Source: Amblyomma americanum
Lineage: Eukaryota; Arthropoda; Arachnida; Ixodida; Ixodidae
DNA length: 64,000 nt
Direction of reading: 5' to 3'
Assembly: GCF_052857255.1 (NCBI RefSeq)
Contig: NC_135498.1
Location: forward strand, 90,528,757 to 90,592,756
Both the position numbers and the translations under genes were made by a program. Position 1 is the first letter of the stretch; each line of letters begins with the position of its first letter. The notes beneath the pieces are model-generated. The model saw nothing but the letters and a program-made list of their open reading frames with translations. It made no database searches and had not been told where the DNA came from. Below are positions 21,301-33,495 of this stretch, piece by piece.

Positions 21301-24300
21301 GTAAAAATATTTTATCGCTGGATGCGGTAAGCGTATTCCCTCCATGTTCGCGTAGTCGTCGTCCCGTCCGCCGAGGGGTTCAACGTGCCTGGCTCTGCCC
21401 TCGCTGTCGTCGTGTGGCGCACGCTCACTCGCTGTCACGTGGCCACCCAGCGTACGCGGCCAGCGTCTCGCGCCTCGCGCTATCTTCTTCAAGGGGGAGG
21501 GACCGCATCCGGTGTCGACACGCGCGGACCGTAGCTGTACGCGCGCCTGACCGCAGCAGTGGTAGTTCGGCGCCACTAGGTGATGGTTTGGTTTGTTTTA
21601 TGAGGGTTAACATCCCAAAGCAACTCTGCTTATGAGGGACGCCGTAGTGAAGGGCTCCGGAAATTTTGACCACCTGGGGTTCTTCCACGTGCACCAACAT
21701 CGCACAGCACACGGGACTCGCGCTTCTCTCTCTTCTCAGCTCTTCACTGCGGCATCTCTGAGCATTAAGCCTCCACCGAAATTCTACCTCCGATGAATAG
21801 GGGTGTAAGGGCGTGAGCGTCGATATGGACATCACTTGCATTTCGAACAGGACATGGACACAGCTCCTGCGCGGCAGCTGTTTCCGTTGGCGATTTCAAC
21901 GTGGATGTCATGACGCGTTTACATTCCATCTCCGACATCGCGTCCTTGAACTTCATGTTATAAGCCAACTCACCACAAAGTAGCACACTCCGTAACACCT
22001 GCACAGACCTCGTCTGCACTCGGTGGTGCACCGTTAGGAACATTTTCGTGCAATTAACGATTGCATACAAAAGCAGCAATCTTCATCAAACGCGTTACGC
22101 ATTACGTGATCAGTGCGTCAACCATTTCACGAAACAGCTAACGCTGACCACTGGCAGGACTTTTGGCGTAAGCGGTGATTTATATTTTATATCTTTTATT
22201 TGTTCCGTCTTAAATCTATCTAACCCGAAAAACGTGGGCTCGATCCCAGCCGCAGTGATCGCATTTAGCAAAGCAGTCGCACAGTACCCGTGTACTATGC
22301 AGTGTCAGTGTACCATAAATAACCCCATGTATCGAAATTATCCGTAGCTCTTCAATGCGGCATCTCTCTTAGGCTGAGACACATTAGAATATTAAACCGC
22401 GTAAACCAAACCAAATCCTCTCCCTTCCGTGTCGTTATGAGCATTCAAGGCATAATCTTCTGTTATTCAGTTACCTTGACTGAAGCTATTATGAACAGTA
22501 GCTTGTGCTACACAGCTTTCTGCAAGCTTTCTGGCGCTCATATACCTCTACCCCACTGTAATCAGAGCAATTCGTTTGCGGCTTTTATTTTATTCGCAAT
22601 CCGAGTAACAATAGATCTGGAAAAAAGCTTTGAACTCATTATCGTGTACAAATGGGGTTATGCAGCAGAACTTTCCATAATTTCGATTTTCCGGGAATTG
22701 TTTTGCAGCAAACGACGCTTTACTATTAGGGATCGTTTTCTTGCTGGCCATAAAATGTTTGCTGATTACGTACATAAAGACTGTCCAAATAAAACGCGCC
22801 TTAAACAAGGCTGTTTACTAATTGAGGTATTATTCTTGTCACTTATTTTAGTTACTTTTTCACGTGCATTGCCATCTCCTGCGCAGCAGTTCTATGTCCA
22901 GGTAAGACCAGCCTACCTGGATATGCGATGAGAAAATTCATTTCTTCTCACGGCGACCATTTTGAACGCACAAGAGCCCAGGAGCGCTGCGACATTAGCG
23001 TATGAAGCATATGATACAATGATAGCAGTAAGACATCTGCTCAATGCCGTGTTTTGGCCTCTCATTTCTAAGCGCATTGTTTGGCCTTATCCTTAACTTA
23101 AGCCGTGTCATCATCACAAAGCGTTAAGGGAGGTAAAAAATTATCAATCAACTAGAAACACCCCACTGGATCAGTACAAGGTATCCGCTAATTTTCTTGT
23201 TATGTGTTCTGCTTTGTGCACTAGAAAAATCAGGTTCTGAAGGCGCATTTTCAGGGAGAAATCGTGTGTAACCCTATTTCTAAGAAATGTCTTTAGGTTA
23301 CAAAAATCACTAAAACCGGGTTTCAATTTACTAGAAAACGAAGGATGGCCACTTTCGAAACTTGTCAGGTATTAGGCTGAAATATAGACCCCATCGCTCA
23401 GTACATAATGGGCTGGCAGCCTCTGCCTTTGTTCCACCGGCAAGGGTATTGTCTGGTCCGAGCCTGGTCGCCCACAAGCACAGTGCACTGCTCCGACGAT
23501 ATACACATATCTCGATGCTGCAGAATCCCGCCTAACAATGCAAACCAATGAGGCGACAAGGCCACGGACACAATAGGTACAGGATAAGCGCTGGCATATA
23601 CAAATCATAGTAAAAACCCTGAGCACATGCCCATGCCCAAGAGTATGAGATTTTTTAAATAGAATTAAGTACTAACCATCGTATGGTTTTTATAATTGGC
23701 AAGGAATGGGAAAGGGCATCCTGTATTTCCATAGTCGAAATCTGAAACAGAACCGAGGTGAATTAGTAGAACGTAGTACCTTCAAAAATTTAATCTGTCC
23801 AGGAGTTTTGATAGGTCGCCGGATTATTTTAAAGCTATAATACTCAGAATTTTCTGGTATTAAAGTACCTCTAACTCCCGCTTCAGTGCGCAGCAGTTCA
23901 TTGGCTTCTGAAAACCTAAGAATTCCGCTGCTCTTTGCGCAGCCTGCAAATCACTCCAACCACATAATGTTTCAACAGTACGCACCCTTTGGAATACTCT
24001 GAGCAAAATGTTGTTTTTGTAGGATCCACCAGATATCGGTAACAGCTTCCAAGTCGGGCTAACAAGAGCGTTTTTCCCAAGTTATCTATCCACCACTGTT
24101 GCGTCACACGTCGACAGGTTGGCGTTCCTCAGATCGAGGGTGAGCCTGCATACCCGAGCGGCTCTCTGAGGAGCTGTATTTGTCACTTACCGCTTTGCGG
24201 CGTTCACCCGCTTCTTTTCAGCCTAGCGACGAATTAAAACACCTGTCCCGCCTTCCTACCTTCGCGTACGGGCACACACAGCCGCACTAGTGACACAGTC

Positions 24301-27300
24301 GAACCCTTTTAATTGTGGCGTAGAAGACATTTGGTCTTTCGTATTTGGAAGACTCATCGTATATCTCGCGAATCCTCCGGCTCCAATGCACGACTGCAGG
24401 ACTTCCTGCCGCAGAGCACGTGGAAGCGAAAAACGTGCAGATAAAAAGTGACTAATTACACTGCTTGTGATGGAGGTGCTTTGCGCACTCTCCTTCAGCA
24501 TTACTGGGGTATACCAGCATTTAAAAAAGACACTGGGAGTGAAGGGAGTGATCTCGTGTGGCCAGCCTTCGCCAGCGAAGCTCGGTTGAAACCATTACAT
24601 TCTCTTCCTCTCTCCAGGCATGGCAAAGTACGCTTCACGAGACAAGCCTGACCCGGTCCAGGCAATAAAACTCACCGCAAGCCTTCATGGTTATCTTCAT
24701 TTCGTTTGCTCACTAGGCATCAAAACTTTCACCTGACGTTCCGTCATGAGTTTAGTTTGTTTCCTTTATGAAGAACAAAATTAACTGATAACACGGATGG
24801 CATAGATGACAAAGATATACACCTTCGTCCTTCCCTGTGTGATAGGCAGCAACCCCTGCCCTTCCACGCACCATGTACTATCGGGAAGAAAAGTCCCCGG
24901 AACTCGCTAGAGGCGACCAAACCACATAGCTTAGTTATCAGCCGGTGGTTCCGGATCACACTTGGGGAGGAGAAATTTTGACATCGGTTCTAAACGGTCT
25001 GCTATTAAAATGAGGCAACTGTTAGCACAGATGGCGCCTATACCTCAAGATCGACAATCCCCGTCATGGAGACATCTCCCCAATAGTGCAAAAACCGTCA
25101 TAGTGGGGTCATACATGTGACAACTGCACCAGTTCAGCCGCCAGTGGATGCCGCCGTTTGTGCTACATATACTATCTGGAACACACTGCGCGTGCCGATC
25201 AGGCGATGGCCTCTCCTTCAATCGCGGAAGAATAAATTTTCCGCCTCCGGCATTGTCGAGTCTTTCTACCTCTTCACTCATCCAGCTCTATTGCGGGGCT
25301 TTTGTGTTAGCGTTGCTGCCGCCGAGCGTCCCGGTAAACTTATACCCATATACCCTACTTTTTTCAGGTGTCTTGAATAATACGTTAACTACAATATTTT
25401 CAATGAGCTCTATTCATCTTTCTGATATACCGCACTACGATTCCTCAACACCTGTCCCACCAAACACACCTGCAACGCTTCATTACCAGCATTTAAAGAA
25501 AGGTTCATCCAAGGACACTGCTTGATTTCGACTGAGTTCTTAAAAAATGCTTTCTCTCATAGGTATTTTTTACCAAGATTACGTTTTTACACTGTTTCAA
25601 CGCATCTAGTTTTCCTGATTAGCGGAGGGAAGGTGGCTCCACGTCACAGGTCTCGTATCAAGCACTCACCTCTACAGGTCTATGCTATTTTACTCACTAG
25701 CACTTGTTGGAATTTATTTGGACGTATAATAATTTAGAGCATTCTTACCTTTTTGAAACAAAATGAATTGGTTTCCCTCGTTAGAGTAACACTGTTCTTG
25801 TAAAACACAGCCATGTGAAACAGATATTTTCAATCGCTCGTAAGTTACAGCACATATTTGTAAAGTTATCTTACGTAGGCATCACTTTTTACAGTCCTTA
25901 AAAGCATTTTGTAAAGTAGGCTATGCATTGTGAATTCAGTGATTAATCCAACCTCAGTACTATTGCCGTCAACTAGACTCATTTTTCCCTCTTAACCACT
26001 GCCATTTCGTTTTTGCTGACTACACTAACTCATCCCTTGCTAATCATCTCTCAGGTGTTCCGCAGTGATTCGTGCTTGTGCGGCTCTTCCTCCAAAATTT
26101 GTATATTAATCACCTTCCTTCTACTAGCCTACTATTCTTCTAACATTCATGTTTCGCAGGCGACTGTGAAATTTCTCAACAAACAATCCACGACAACCAC
26201 ACTGAACCTTTTCAGTCCGATTTTACCGCATCTTTTAGTACTGGAGAGCATGGCGGTTGGAGTTAAACTTTAATAAATTTAAGTGACTTGCTGCTTTTTA
26301 GCACCGTTTCTTTATATTATACGAAAGGCATTTCTCTTGATTGAATAAATTTCTGAGCGAAAAAAATGCCCTTGCATTCTAGCGTACTGAAGTTTCCCGA
26401 GAATCTGCTTCGGTAACGTTAAAATAGCTTTTCTATTCAAATAAAACCATTTCCTTTCTTCTCTTCTATCCATCATTACAAACTATCTATAGCTAAGGAC
26501 TTAACTACTACTTCCGACGTATTCGTTTAGAGGATAATTGACGATTTTGCGGCTCAGCTGCAACACAGGCTAGGAGAAAGATATCCTCGGAACTCAGAGC
26601 GTTATACTCACCATCATCCGTTTCAGTATGTTGACCTGATCCTGTGAAAAAAAAAAATACGCGAAAATTTTTTAGGTACACAGTATAGAAAAAAGTCTAT
26701 TAACACTAGACGCTTTTCTTTCGAAGTGAGATACAAATGTGCATGATCATTGCAAATCACAATGCGAAGAATATGTGCGTTTGTGTGAGAAGTGTGTGCA
26801 CGAGTATGTCCGCTTGTGTACAGAGAGCTTTCCCATTGCTATATGAATAAAGTATATCATAAAAACGGCACGACATAAACAGAATGTTGAAGCATTCTTA
26901 TTATTTTAGTGGCTCTTTATTAATAAAAAAAGAATTAAAGGAAAATGTGTTGCTAGCCACGGCATCTGCCATCGAAACGTGGAGCACCTGAGCTGCGACT
27001 AGCTTCAGTAAATGGAGAGAAGAGGGCAGTGAACTGGAAAGAAACAGGGGAGTGAGAGAGATAAAAGGAAGTATTGTTGCTGCCATAGCGGCAAAAACCC
27101 TGAAAAATCCTATCTGCCAACATCAAAGAAGACAAATGTTTCGACCAAAATAAGTAAAGTAAATAATTTTCCAAATTTTAAACCATACCATGCAGTAGCT
27201 CCTCAAGAATCTCTCCTGCAATTTACGTATCGAGTGACTTCTGTGTTCTTCTGCCGGGGATAGTATTTTGCAGTTTTTACAACAAAAGGAGAGGTGCCTA

Positions 27301-30300
27301 CCAATAATAGTATTAAGTGAAGCAGGGTATTCTCTCAGCCGATCGTTAAGGCCAAAGCCTGACTGTCCTATATAAACACACCCACAGCTGAGAGAACTCT
27401 CGTACACTTAGTCCACTCCGATGTCAACGAAGTTGTTGGCGTGCTTGATGTAACAAGCCATTTTCTTTGCCAATCTGCGGCTGGAAAGTGAACAGACTTG
27501 ACTGCCTGCGGGGGACCGTGATAACTACGTCCACATCCAACTTTCCTGCGGCCCTATTCAAACTGTGAGGATACCGCGCACGTGTCTGAACGCGTCAATT
27601 TTCCTTTTTTGCGCAGCGCTCTAAGGCAATGAAGTAATTCCCCGTTTTACAAGCTTAGGGTATGAATAATAAAACGGCAAACGACCGTGAGCACATGGTA
27701 TACACGTCCAACAGATATGGCAAGATTTTGCAGTTTTATCCCTGGAAATATTTGCAACTTCACCTCAGGAAGTTACGAATCGAAGATCTTTCATGGAGAG
27801 CTGTGCCGACCAAGTCTTGCATGGTGCGAAGAGTGGTATCTCGGTGGACATTAAAGGACCGTTTCGTTTCGTGCTGCACAATGAACTATTATTTGCTGTT
27901 CATGAAAGCGTTTACATCTCTTTAAGGGTGGCTATTCAGAAAGCTTGTAGCCTTCCTGTGTAATCTTTCTTAAAGTTATTTGCGTTTTACTTTCACTATG
28001 ACATAACTTCTAATGAAAGCTTTCACGCACCCAACTGAGCATTTCCAACATTCTTGTGCTCCACCTGTTTTGTACTAGATCTCTTTAGTCAAACTTTATT
28101 GCGCGCGAAATGTGACTGTGAGGAGTGAACGCGTAGTTGAAGTTTCTAGGGGGGCTGACGGATTCCTGGTCCTTTGAAAACTAACAGACGGTAATATAGT
28201 TTTCATGGCTTACACTGTCTTCGAGGGGCTTCTTGGATTTCTAAGTGTTTAAAATATACAATTGAAATTTCGTAACCGTCACTTATTCCATTTTTCAGGT
28301 TAGGATTGTTTTTAACGTGACTAGCTACATGAGCAGATATGCTGCGCTTGACTGAAGAACCCTTGCTATTTAACTCTTTGGAATCTGAGCTCGTAAAACA
28401 AGGAATTGCTTCGTTTTCCTTTATAGCCGTGCTTCTGATATTTTATAGCCACAGGTTAGAATCCAGTTTTGGCTTCCGAGTTGAACGAGTAAAGAATATT
28501 GGTTCCCCCAGTCAGCGATCATTGCAGTAGCGGGAAGCCTGCTCAAGAAACTACACCGAGAAGATAGACAAGCCATCGCCAGAGGTTTCATGCAAGTAAA
28601 GCAAAAAAGAAAATAAACTTGACGTGTTCCCGTACGTCCACTGTGGCTCTCACTATTTAGACAGGGCTCAAGGAAACTTAGGCGAGGATGTGGTTTTGAC
28701 GGCTTCCCGCAAGCTTTTAAGTCCTTGTTTACTTTCAAGCCGGTGATTGGCTAAAATGCTGGATTGTTATATGAAGCATCCCACCAAGCTCATTGAGATG
28801 GGAGTGGGCGTTCTGTACGAGATTCCTCTAAGATGTGGGTGTATTTATATAGGGCACACTTGGCTTTGGTTAAAGGGGCACTGCAACACCTTTTGAGCAC
28901 AGTATATAAACAATCCCTCGATTGTGTTGCCATAAATAGCTTAGCCAAATAATCTTCAACATTCAGCACAGAACCCGCAGTGTAGTTCGAAAGTTTGCGA
29001 GCTTTTTCCGGAGACTTTTCAAACTTCCGCCCTGTTCTGTGTCACGCGAGTACGTGTTTAGGTTTAAGGATGGCAGTCGGTAGCACTCTTTCAGGCGTCA
29101 CACAGTTTCAGTGGCCCCGGCCATCCAGTTTCGTCACTCCTGCGTGCCATGAAGCTTCGCCTCCCGGGGAATTCCCGCGCGCGTCAGCAGCTCAATGGTG
29201 GAGCGGGTCGGGTGGGTCGAGTGGAGCAGCGCCTGCCTTTGTGCGTGCAAAAAGTGACGAGAAGAAAGAAATAAACTGGAAGACAATGAAATTTCTGTTT
29301 TGACGGCAGATTGCTGGGCTTCTTCAGAGAGAATTAACAAAATTCTTACAAGAAGATACTCGTGAAGCGGCCGCCTTTTAATCCCAGCCGTACCGTACCT
29401 TTTGAATAGTGTTTCTCAGCCCCTTCAAAGGTCAGCTTAGAAAACGCGCTGTTGTTCTTAATGCTAAAGATGGAAGGTACCTGCCTTTCCATGGTAAAGA
29501 CAGTAAATGTTGTCCACTGTACAAGAACACAAAAGGCGCTCGGAGGCTAAGTTGGCTAGGGGTAGTCCTCAGCCTTACTGATCTAAATGTTGGGATCGGG
29601 CACGTGGGTCAGCGAAACACCGGTTGCTTTCCTTCTCAGCAAAATTTTAGGCAACGGGTAGTTTTCATAGTTTTATCACTACGGCAGCACCCATGTTCAA
29701 CGTTCTTTGTGATCTGTGAATTTTTTTCTGCAATATTCTTTACCAATACTCTAAACGCAAAAATTTCCGCGCTTATGTTAGGTGTATGGTTGGACTTTCA
29801 CGTTTCTTTCCACAGTTCTGCTTATGGAATAATCTTCTTGAATAATATCTTCAGCTGTCAGCGCTCGCCTCGTCCTTGTTACCTTGTCTTGGGTTTCCGC
29901 GCTAAGTATTTCTTTCAAATACACTACCAACAAATCCTTCACATTCGGGAGGTGCGGGGTTCGATCCCCAGCGCCGCCGAGTCCCCACCCGTGATACAAT
30001 GGGTACAAGCTTTCCCTGGTCTGGTGCTCGGTTTATGTAGGGAGAAATCCTTGGGAAATAGGTCTCCAATCCCACCTTGATTAGGCTAAAAGCCTTGCGT
30101 CATGGCACTATTTGACCACAGATGCCCATGCGCCATCAAAATCCATCATCATTGCCAACAAACTCTAAGCTCCATTTCGCTTAAGTTGGAATCGATTGTT
30201 TGAAGCACTCATAACACATTCGATTTTATTTCCAGTCATCACCAGCCTTCTGTGTAGATATCATAAACTCATCAAAGTGAGTGCTTCAAATGTGCAAACC

Positions 30301-33300
30301 CACATGCGCCCAGGGTGGTTATCGGCAGCCAGAAAACTTACGCCAAATTTTACCACTTGCGAGAATTTTTAATCGTCATTTAGAAGGCTTTCACCGTTGC
30401 ATTAAGCCGAGATGCAAAATTGCCCACATGACGGCATCTATAACTGCCAAATCACTGCTTCTAACTGCCAAATAAAGTAAAGCTCAGTTACGCTGTGACA
30501 CTTCACAAGTGCACTCAGTGCGCCATTCTGGAAAAAACAATACGTATAACAAAAAGAGACTTCCCTATTTCTCTCCAACACCCCAAGAATTATTGCGCTT
30601 CCTTCATCAACCTTTCGTTATAAACATTTCGTTGTCTCAACACATCAGGATCCCAGACAGGAATGCGTTGAAATAACAGCCACTATTTTTCAATTAGGCT
30701 TTCGGGCTCATCACGAAGGGGAAAGCGAGTTAGTTGTGCAAATCGGATACCAGACACATTTACCACACCGTGTACCATGTTACCGTTACTGGTACCGGAG
30801 TACCGGGAGCCCGCGCGCAGCCAGTGCGCATGCGCGAATCACCTTGATGGCGCCAGATGGCATCAGGTACTGGACAGCTGCACGCGCGCCTGCAGCATCG
30901 GGACCAATCAGCGCGTGTTAACCAACGGTGGGCGGGCTCCCGGTGCTCCGCTAACGGTAACTTAGTACATGGTACGATAAAGGTGTCTACTATTTCTACT
31001 GACCTGAAAGAAAGAGCAAGAGAACTGTTTCTACCCGTGCTGGTAGCAGTTGTACTTCGTGCTTCCCTGTTTTCAAATTTGCGTGTCAAGTATGCATTAA
31101 AATTTGAAAAATTATACTCTGTCTGCAAAGCTGATATTGCTGCTGCATGCATTGATTTCGCTCGTATGCAAAATCTGTAAATGTTATGTTGATAACTGCT
31201 TGCTTAAAAGCCTGCTATATTTGGTGGAATGTTCATTCCAAAACAATCCTGTCTTCAAAACTGAAATGTCGGAAATAAGCATGAATTTTTCGTGGGCTCT
31301 GCCATTTATGGCACTTTACCGGGTTCAATGTTCTTCACGTTATGTTTGATTTTTTGTGGCATTCCAGTTTATAAACTGGCCCATAATTTTATAATACTGA
31401 TTCTGGAACAAATCGTGCTATTCCAAAAAAAATTGGTGATTCGAAATATTTGGGTTTGGGTTTTATGCAAAAATAAATAATTATTACAGTTTCGGTTTGT
31501 GTGAGGACGTACAACGGCCTATTTCTTGATGATTATTTTCAAAAACATCTAAAGATAGCAGGTTTCAAAAAGAAACTTTGTCGATTATTTTTATGTTCAT
31601 TTCTTGCAATCATTTTCACCATACTTTCCATTGCTCTGAGTAGCACTGCCGCGTCTCATCTGGACTTTTCTGCCTGAATTTATACACCGCGAAAACATTC
31701 AACATCACAGCAGCCACTTGTATCACACAACAGCATTAAATTACTTTCATGATACATGTAATTCAAATGCCTGTATAGATTCGTTCACAGGGTAGACTTC
31801 TATTTATAAAGCTGAAATTTGGGCGAGTTGTTATGCATTCATTGTAGTGAAATAGTGCTTGTTTTTTCTATGTCCCGCGCTCCTGTGGTCTTCTCCTATA
31901 ATAAGTTTATATTGTGCAGTGACTAGCACCTTCGCTGGTTAATGTACTGAACCCAAATGTTGCTACTACTAGCTGATCTAGGTCTGGCAGTTTTTTCTAC
32001 CCATTTGAATTCTTGGTGCACCGTTGTGCCATGCTAAACAGCGAAATTAAAATCATGCTATGAACGGGCTAACTCTATCAGCTCAAAAAAGCAGAAGCGT
32101 GCTGGCTTCCTGGGCAGAGTAAAAATTAAAAAAAACCTAAAGATCAATGCTTGAGTACACTGCATTCTGTTTTCTGATCGTCCTATATTTGCAGGGTTAT
32201 CATTTCTAACAAATAAAGTATGAGCAGCTTTTGCTTCATTGCTAGACTGCACTGCAAAAAATACTAAAAAAATAATTGCTCGAAATAACAGAATGTAAGT
32301 CGCAGAAATATATCCGCCTACCACTGGGGCGTTCTGCTGCATAAATGCATTCCCACTGGTTGGGCTTCCGACAGGGGATCTATTACCGCGCCTTTGCCTT
32401 ACTCTCCTTCTTCAAGAAGTTCCCACACAAACCTATGTCTTCCATCGAGGCTGTCTCCTTCTTCTTTGTCTTCGCCGCGGTGGCTCAGTGGTTATAGCGC
32501 TCGGCTGCTGACCCGAAAGACGCGTTTTCGATCCCAGCCTCCGGGGTCGCATTCCGATGGAGGCGAAACCTTAGAGGCCCGTGTACTGTGTGATGTCAGT
32601 GCACGTTAAAGAACCGCAGGTGGTCGAAATTTCCGGAGCCCTACACTACGATGTAACTCATATCATGAGCTACTTTGCCTATAAACCAAGCCAAACCAAT
32701 CACTTTCTTTGTATTCTTCATATTCCTATCCATCGGAGCAGGCCTGGATAACATAGATAACCAATCCTTTTCCCTACGTGGTCATGTGTGGACTTAATTG
32801 TTGTTCAGGTGAGGTTGGACCTGCATAGCGAACTAGTTGTTAATTCCAATCGCAGATTCGGAGTACATCCGGATGAATTTTTTCTGCACTTTTCGGAACT
32901 AGTCATTTGCAACGGCACATCTCAGTCGTGGATCGCTTCTTTCAAGGGTGGACCAGGAGCAGTCCAGACTGCTGCGGCTGAAATCGCCGGATACGACCGA
33001 ATGCCTTCGTGGTTTTCTTCCCGCGCCCGTTCTGTAGTAGAGAAGGAGCGCGAGAGAACGCAAGCAACGCGTGATATATATTCTTTTTTAATTATTAGCG
33101 CGATAACGCTCGCAGCTTCCTCTGGCCGAAGCACAGGTGTTTCGAACGCCGATTTAGGGCGGACGCTCCCCGATGTAGTCGGGTACTGTGTCAAACAGCG
33201 ATTGTATCAGTCCGGAAACCGCGTCGGAAATTCACAATAGGTGAGCTCTGTGATGTGGACACTCAGGTGTTGCCACAGAAGTCAGGCTTCCATGCACTAG

Positions 33301-33481
33301 AATGCCTTTCTGCACCAAAAATAATTTCGCACCTGCTTTCAAGAGGAAACTAAATGAACTGGCTAAGCGCAAGACCCTGCCAATGTAGCTGCTTAGTGCA
33401 CGGATTGTACCATACATAGGACTTACCGTTAAGCGCAAAGAGGACGAGGCAACTTGCAATCACGCAGAATGAAGTTTTCAT
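18185..33481 (-). CDS. Evasin-like gene B (class A type), complete, five coding exons
   Basis: Spliced minus-strand gene: coding exons 33427-33481, 26612-26641, 23677-23741, 20861-20929 and 18185-18325 give 360 nt, 119 residues plus stop. A hydrophobic signal peptide (MKTSFCVIASCLVLFALN) is followed by a short acidic linker and a mature domain with eight cysteines spaced 17-3-12-19-4-4-8, including CPLGVC and a terminal DCF. This fits the class A evasin cysteine pattern; evasins are secreted in tick saliva and bind CC chemokines, damping leukocyte recruitment in the host. Two N-glycosylation sequons (NHT, NDT) are typical of the family. Intron phases are 1, 1, 0, 0, with GT/AG borders throughout. 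Chemokine specificity cannot be read from sequence. I infer function only from the pattern; a related eight-cysteine salivary protein of unknown target is the alternative. Confidence 0.88.
18568..18590. repeat. 23-base G run
   Basis: An uninterrupted run of G in intron 4 of gene B. The true length may differ because such runs are error-prone in sequencing. Confidence 0.9.
19457..19585. repeat. Tandem duplication, two units of about 65 bp
   Basis: Units 19457-19520 and 19521-19585 share TTTGTTTATTT, CTTTCGTCCATCGTGA and CTATAAAGAA with few differences. It lies in intron 4 of gene B. Confidence 0.85.
20861..20929 (-). CDS. Gene B exon 4 (cysteines 2 to 4)
   Basis: 69 nt, phase 0 at both ends; acceptor TTTTTTTTTTGCAG|AAA, donor TAC|GTAGGT. 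Encodes KPVGCRNKCGNG...NDTTPCY with the C-x3-C pair. Twelve of 23 residues match gene A exon 4. Confidence 0.9.
21588..21720 (-). repeat. Ruka-type SINE, 3' part
   Basis: Minus strand carries the AACCCCAGGTGGTC, GCCCTTCACTACGGCGTC and TAACCCTCATAAAAC blocks of the SINE body and tail. The tRNA-like head is missing. It lies in intron 3 of gene B next to a CpG-rich patch (21340-21590). Confidence 0.8.
22215..22412 (+). repeat. Diverged Ruka-type SINE
   Basis: Plus strand: ACCCGAAAAACGTGGGCTCGATCCC (box B end, here 25 bases of the head summarised), a CCGTGTACTATGCAGTGTCAG block and the CTTCAATGCGGCATCTC tail block. It has many substitutions relative to the copy at 32474 and so is older. Confidence 0.65.
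23677..23741 (-). CDS. Gene B exon 3 (first cysteine)
   Basis: 65 nt, phase 1 in and phase 0 out; acceptor TGTTTCAG|AT, donor ATG|GTTAGT. Encodes FDYGNTGCPFPFLANY and an NHT sequon. The acidic residues next to the tyrosine (DDFDYG) resemble tyrosine-sulfation sites described in some evasins. Homologous flanking intron reaches about 23640-23910. Confidence 0.9.
26612..26641 (-). CDS. Gene B exon 2 (30-nt microexon)
   Basis: 30 nt flanked by phase-1 introns; acceptor TTTTCACAG|GA, donor GATG|GTGAGT. It encodes a polar acidic linker (SGQHTETDD) just after the signal peptide. Its length, phases and TCA, ACT and GAT codons match exon 2 of gene A (51456-51485). Confidence 0.85.
27120..27430 (-). 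mobile_element. Penelope-like element, GIY-YIG endonuclease fragment
   Basis: Minus-strand frame begins ESSLSCGCVYIGQSGFGLND followed by RLREY and a CKNC pair. GCVYIGQ...LNDRLREH-type sequence is the signature of the C-terminal GIY-YIG endonuclease of Penelope-like retroelements. No RT domain remains beside it. It lies in intron 1 of gene B. Confidence 0.75.
28800..28870 (+). mobile_element. Second Penelope-like GIY-YIG fragment
   Basis: Plus strand encodes VGVLYEIPLRCGCIYIGHTW, the first strands of the GIY-YIG domain, and is then cut off at TTAAAGGGGCA by another repeat. Confidence 0.65.
28871..29430. mobile_element. Putative nonautonomous DNA transposon
   Basis: Begins AAAGGGGCACTGCAACAC and ends with the approximate reverse complement (GTGTTTCTCAGCCCCTT), giving imperfect terminal inverted repeats of about 18 bp. 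It interrupts the Penelope fragment. The inside holds a CpG-rich block (29100-29230). No transposase gene was seen. Boundaries are tentative. Confidence 0.4.
29935..30135 (+). repeat. Second SINE family, plus orientation
   Basis: Box B (GGGGTTCGATCCCC), then CCCGTGATACAATGGGTAC, CTGGTGCTCGG, GGGAGAAATC, AAAAGCCTTGCGTCATGGC and CATGCGCCATCAAAA. The same family occurs in reverse at 50990-51235. Box A is degenerate. Confidence 0.75.
30766..30985. repeat. MITE-like inverted-repeat element
   Basis: Arms of about 45 bp: GTACCATGTTACCGTTA...ACCGGGAGCCCGC on the left and its near reverse complement (GCGGGCTCCCGGTGC...TAACGGTAAC...GTACATGGTAC) on the right, around a GC-rich core. No coding capacity. 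A possibly related GC-rich patch is at about 42.93-43.05k. Confidence 0.65.
32474..32698 (+). repeat. Near-complete Ruka-type SINE
   Basis: Starts GCCGCGGTGGCTCAGTGG (box A), has TTTTCGATCCC (box B), the GTGTACTGTGTGATGTCAG and TTAAAGAACCGCAGGTGG blocks and a tail ending ATAAACCAAGCC. Flanks CTTTGTCTTC and CTTTGTATTC look like a target-site duplication. The matching intron of gene A (about 54.7k) is continuous here without the SINE. Confidence 0.9.
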
Positions 33482-33495
33482 AGTGTAGTGACTTC
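33427..33495 (-). CDS. Gene B exon 1 (signal peptide)
   Basis: Acceptor CTCTTGCAG|GAAGTCACTAC at 33495, start ATG at 33481-33479, donor AACG|GTAAGT at 33426. The 55 coding bases give MKTSFCVIASCLVLFALN plus one base (phase 1). The hydrophobic run CVIASCLVLFAL is a typical secretory signal. This ATG is the first in the predicted spliced exon, which supports the start choice. Confidence 0.9.

Noticed and set aside
22437..22931. 164-residue plus-strand open frame in intron 3 of gene B
   Set aside because: No recognisable domain; part of an AT-rich intron on the opposite strand to the gene, with no supporting splice sites or paralogous counterpart.
29409..30080. 223-residue plus-strand open frame
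   Set aside because: Its last third is the SINE at 29935-30135 and the remainder has no domain, so I do not call it a gene.
32788..33240. 150-residue plus-strand open frame
   Set aside because: It starts in intron 1 of gene B, overlaps a minus-strand frame, and shows no domain, signal peptide or splice context. Likely chance.
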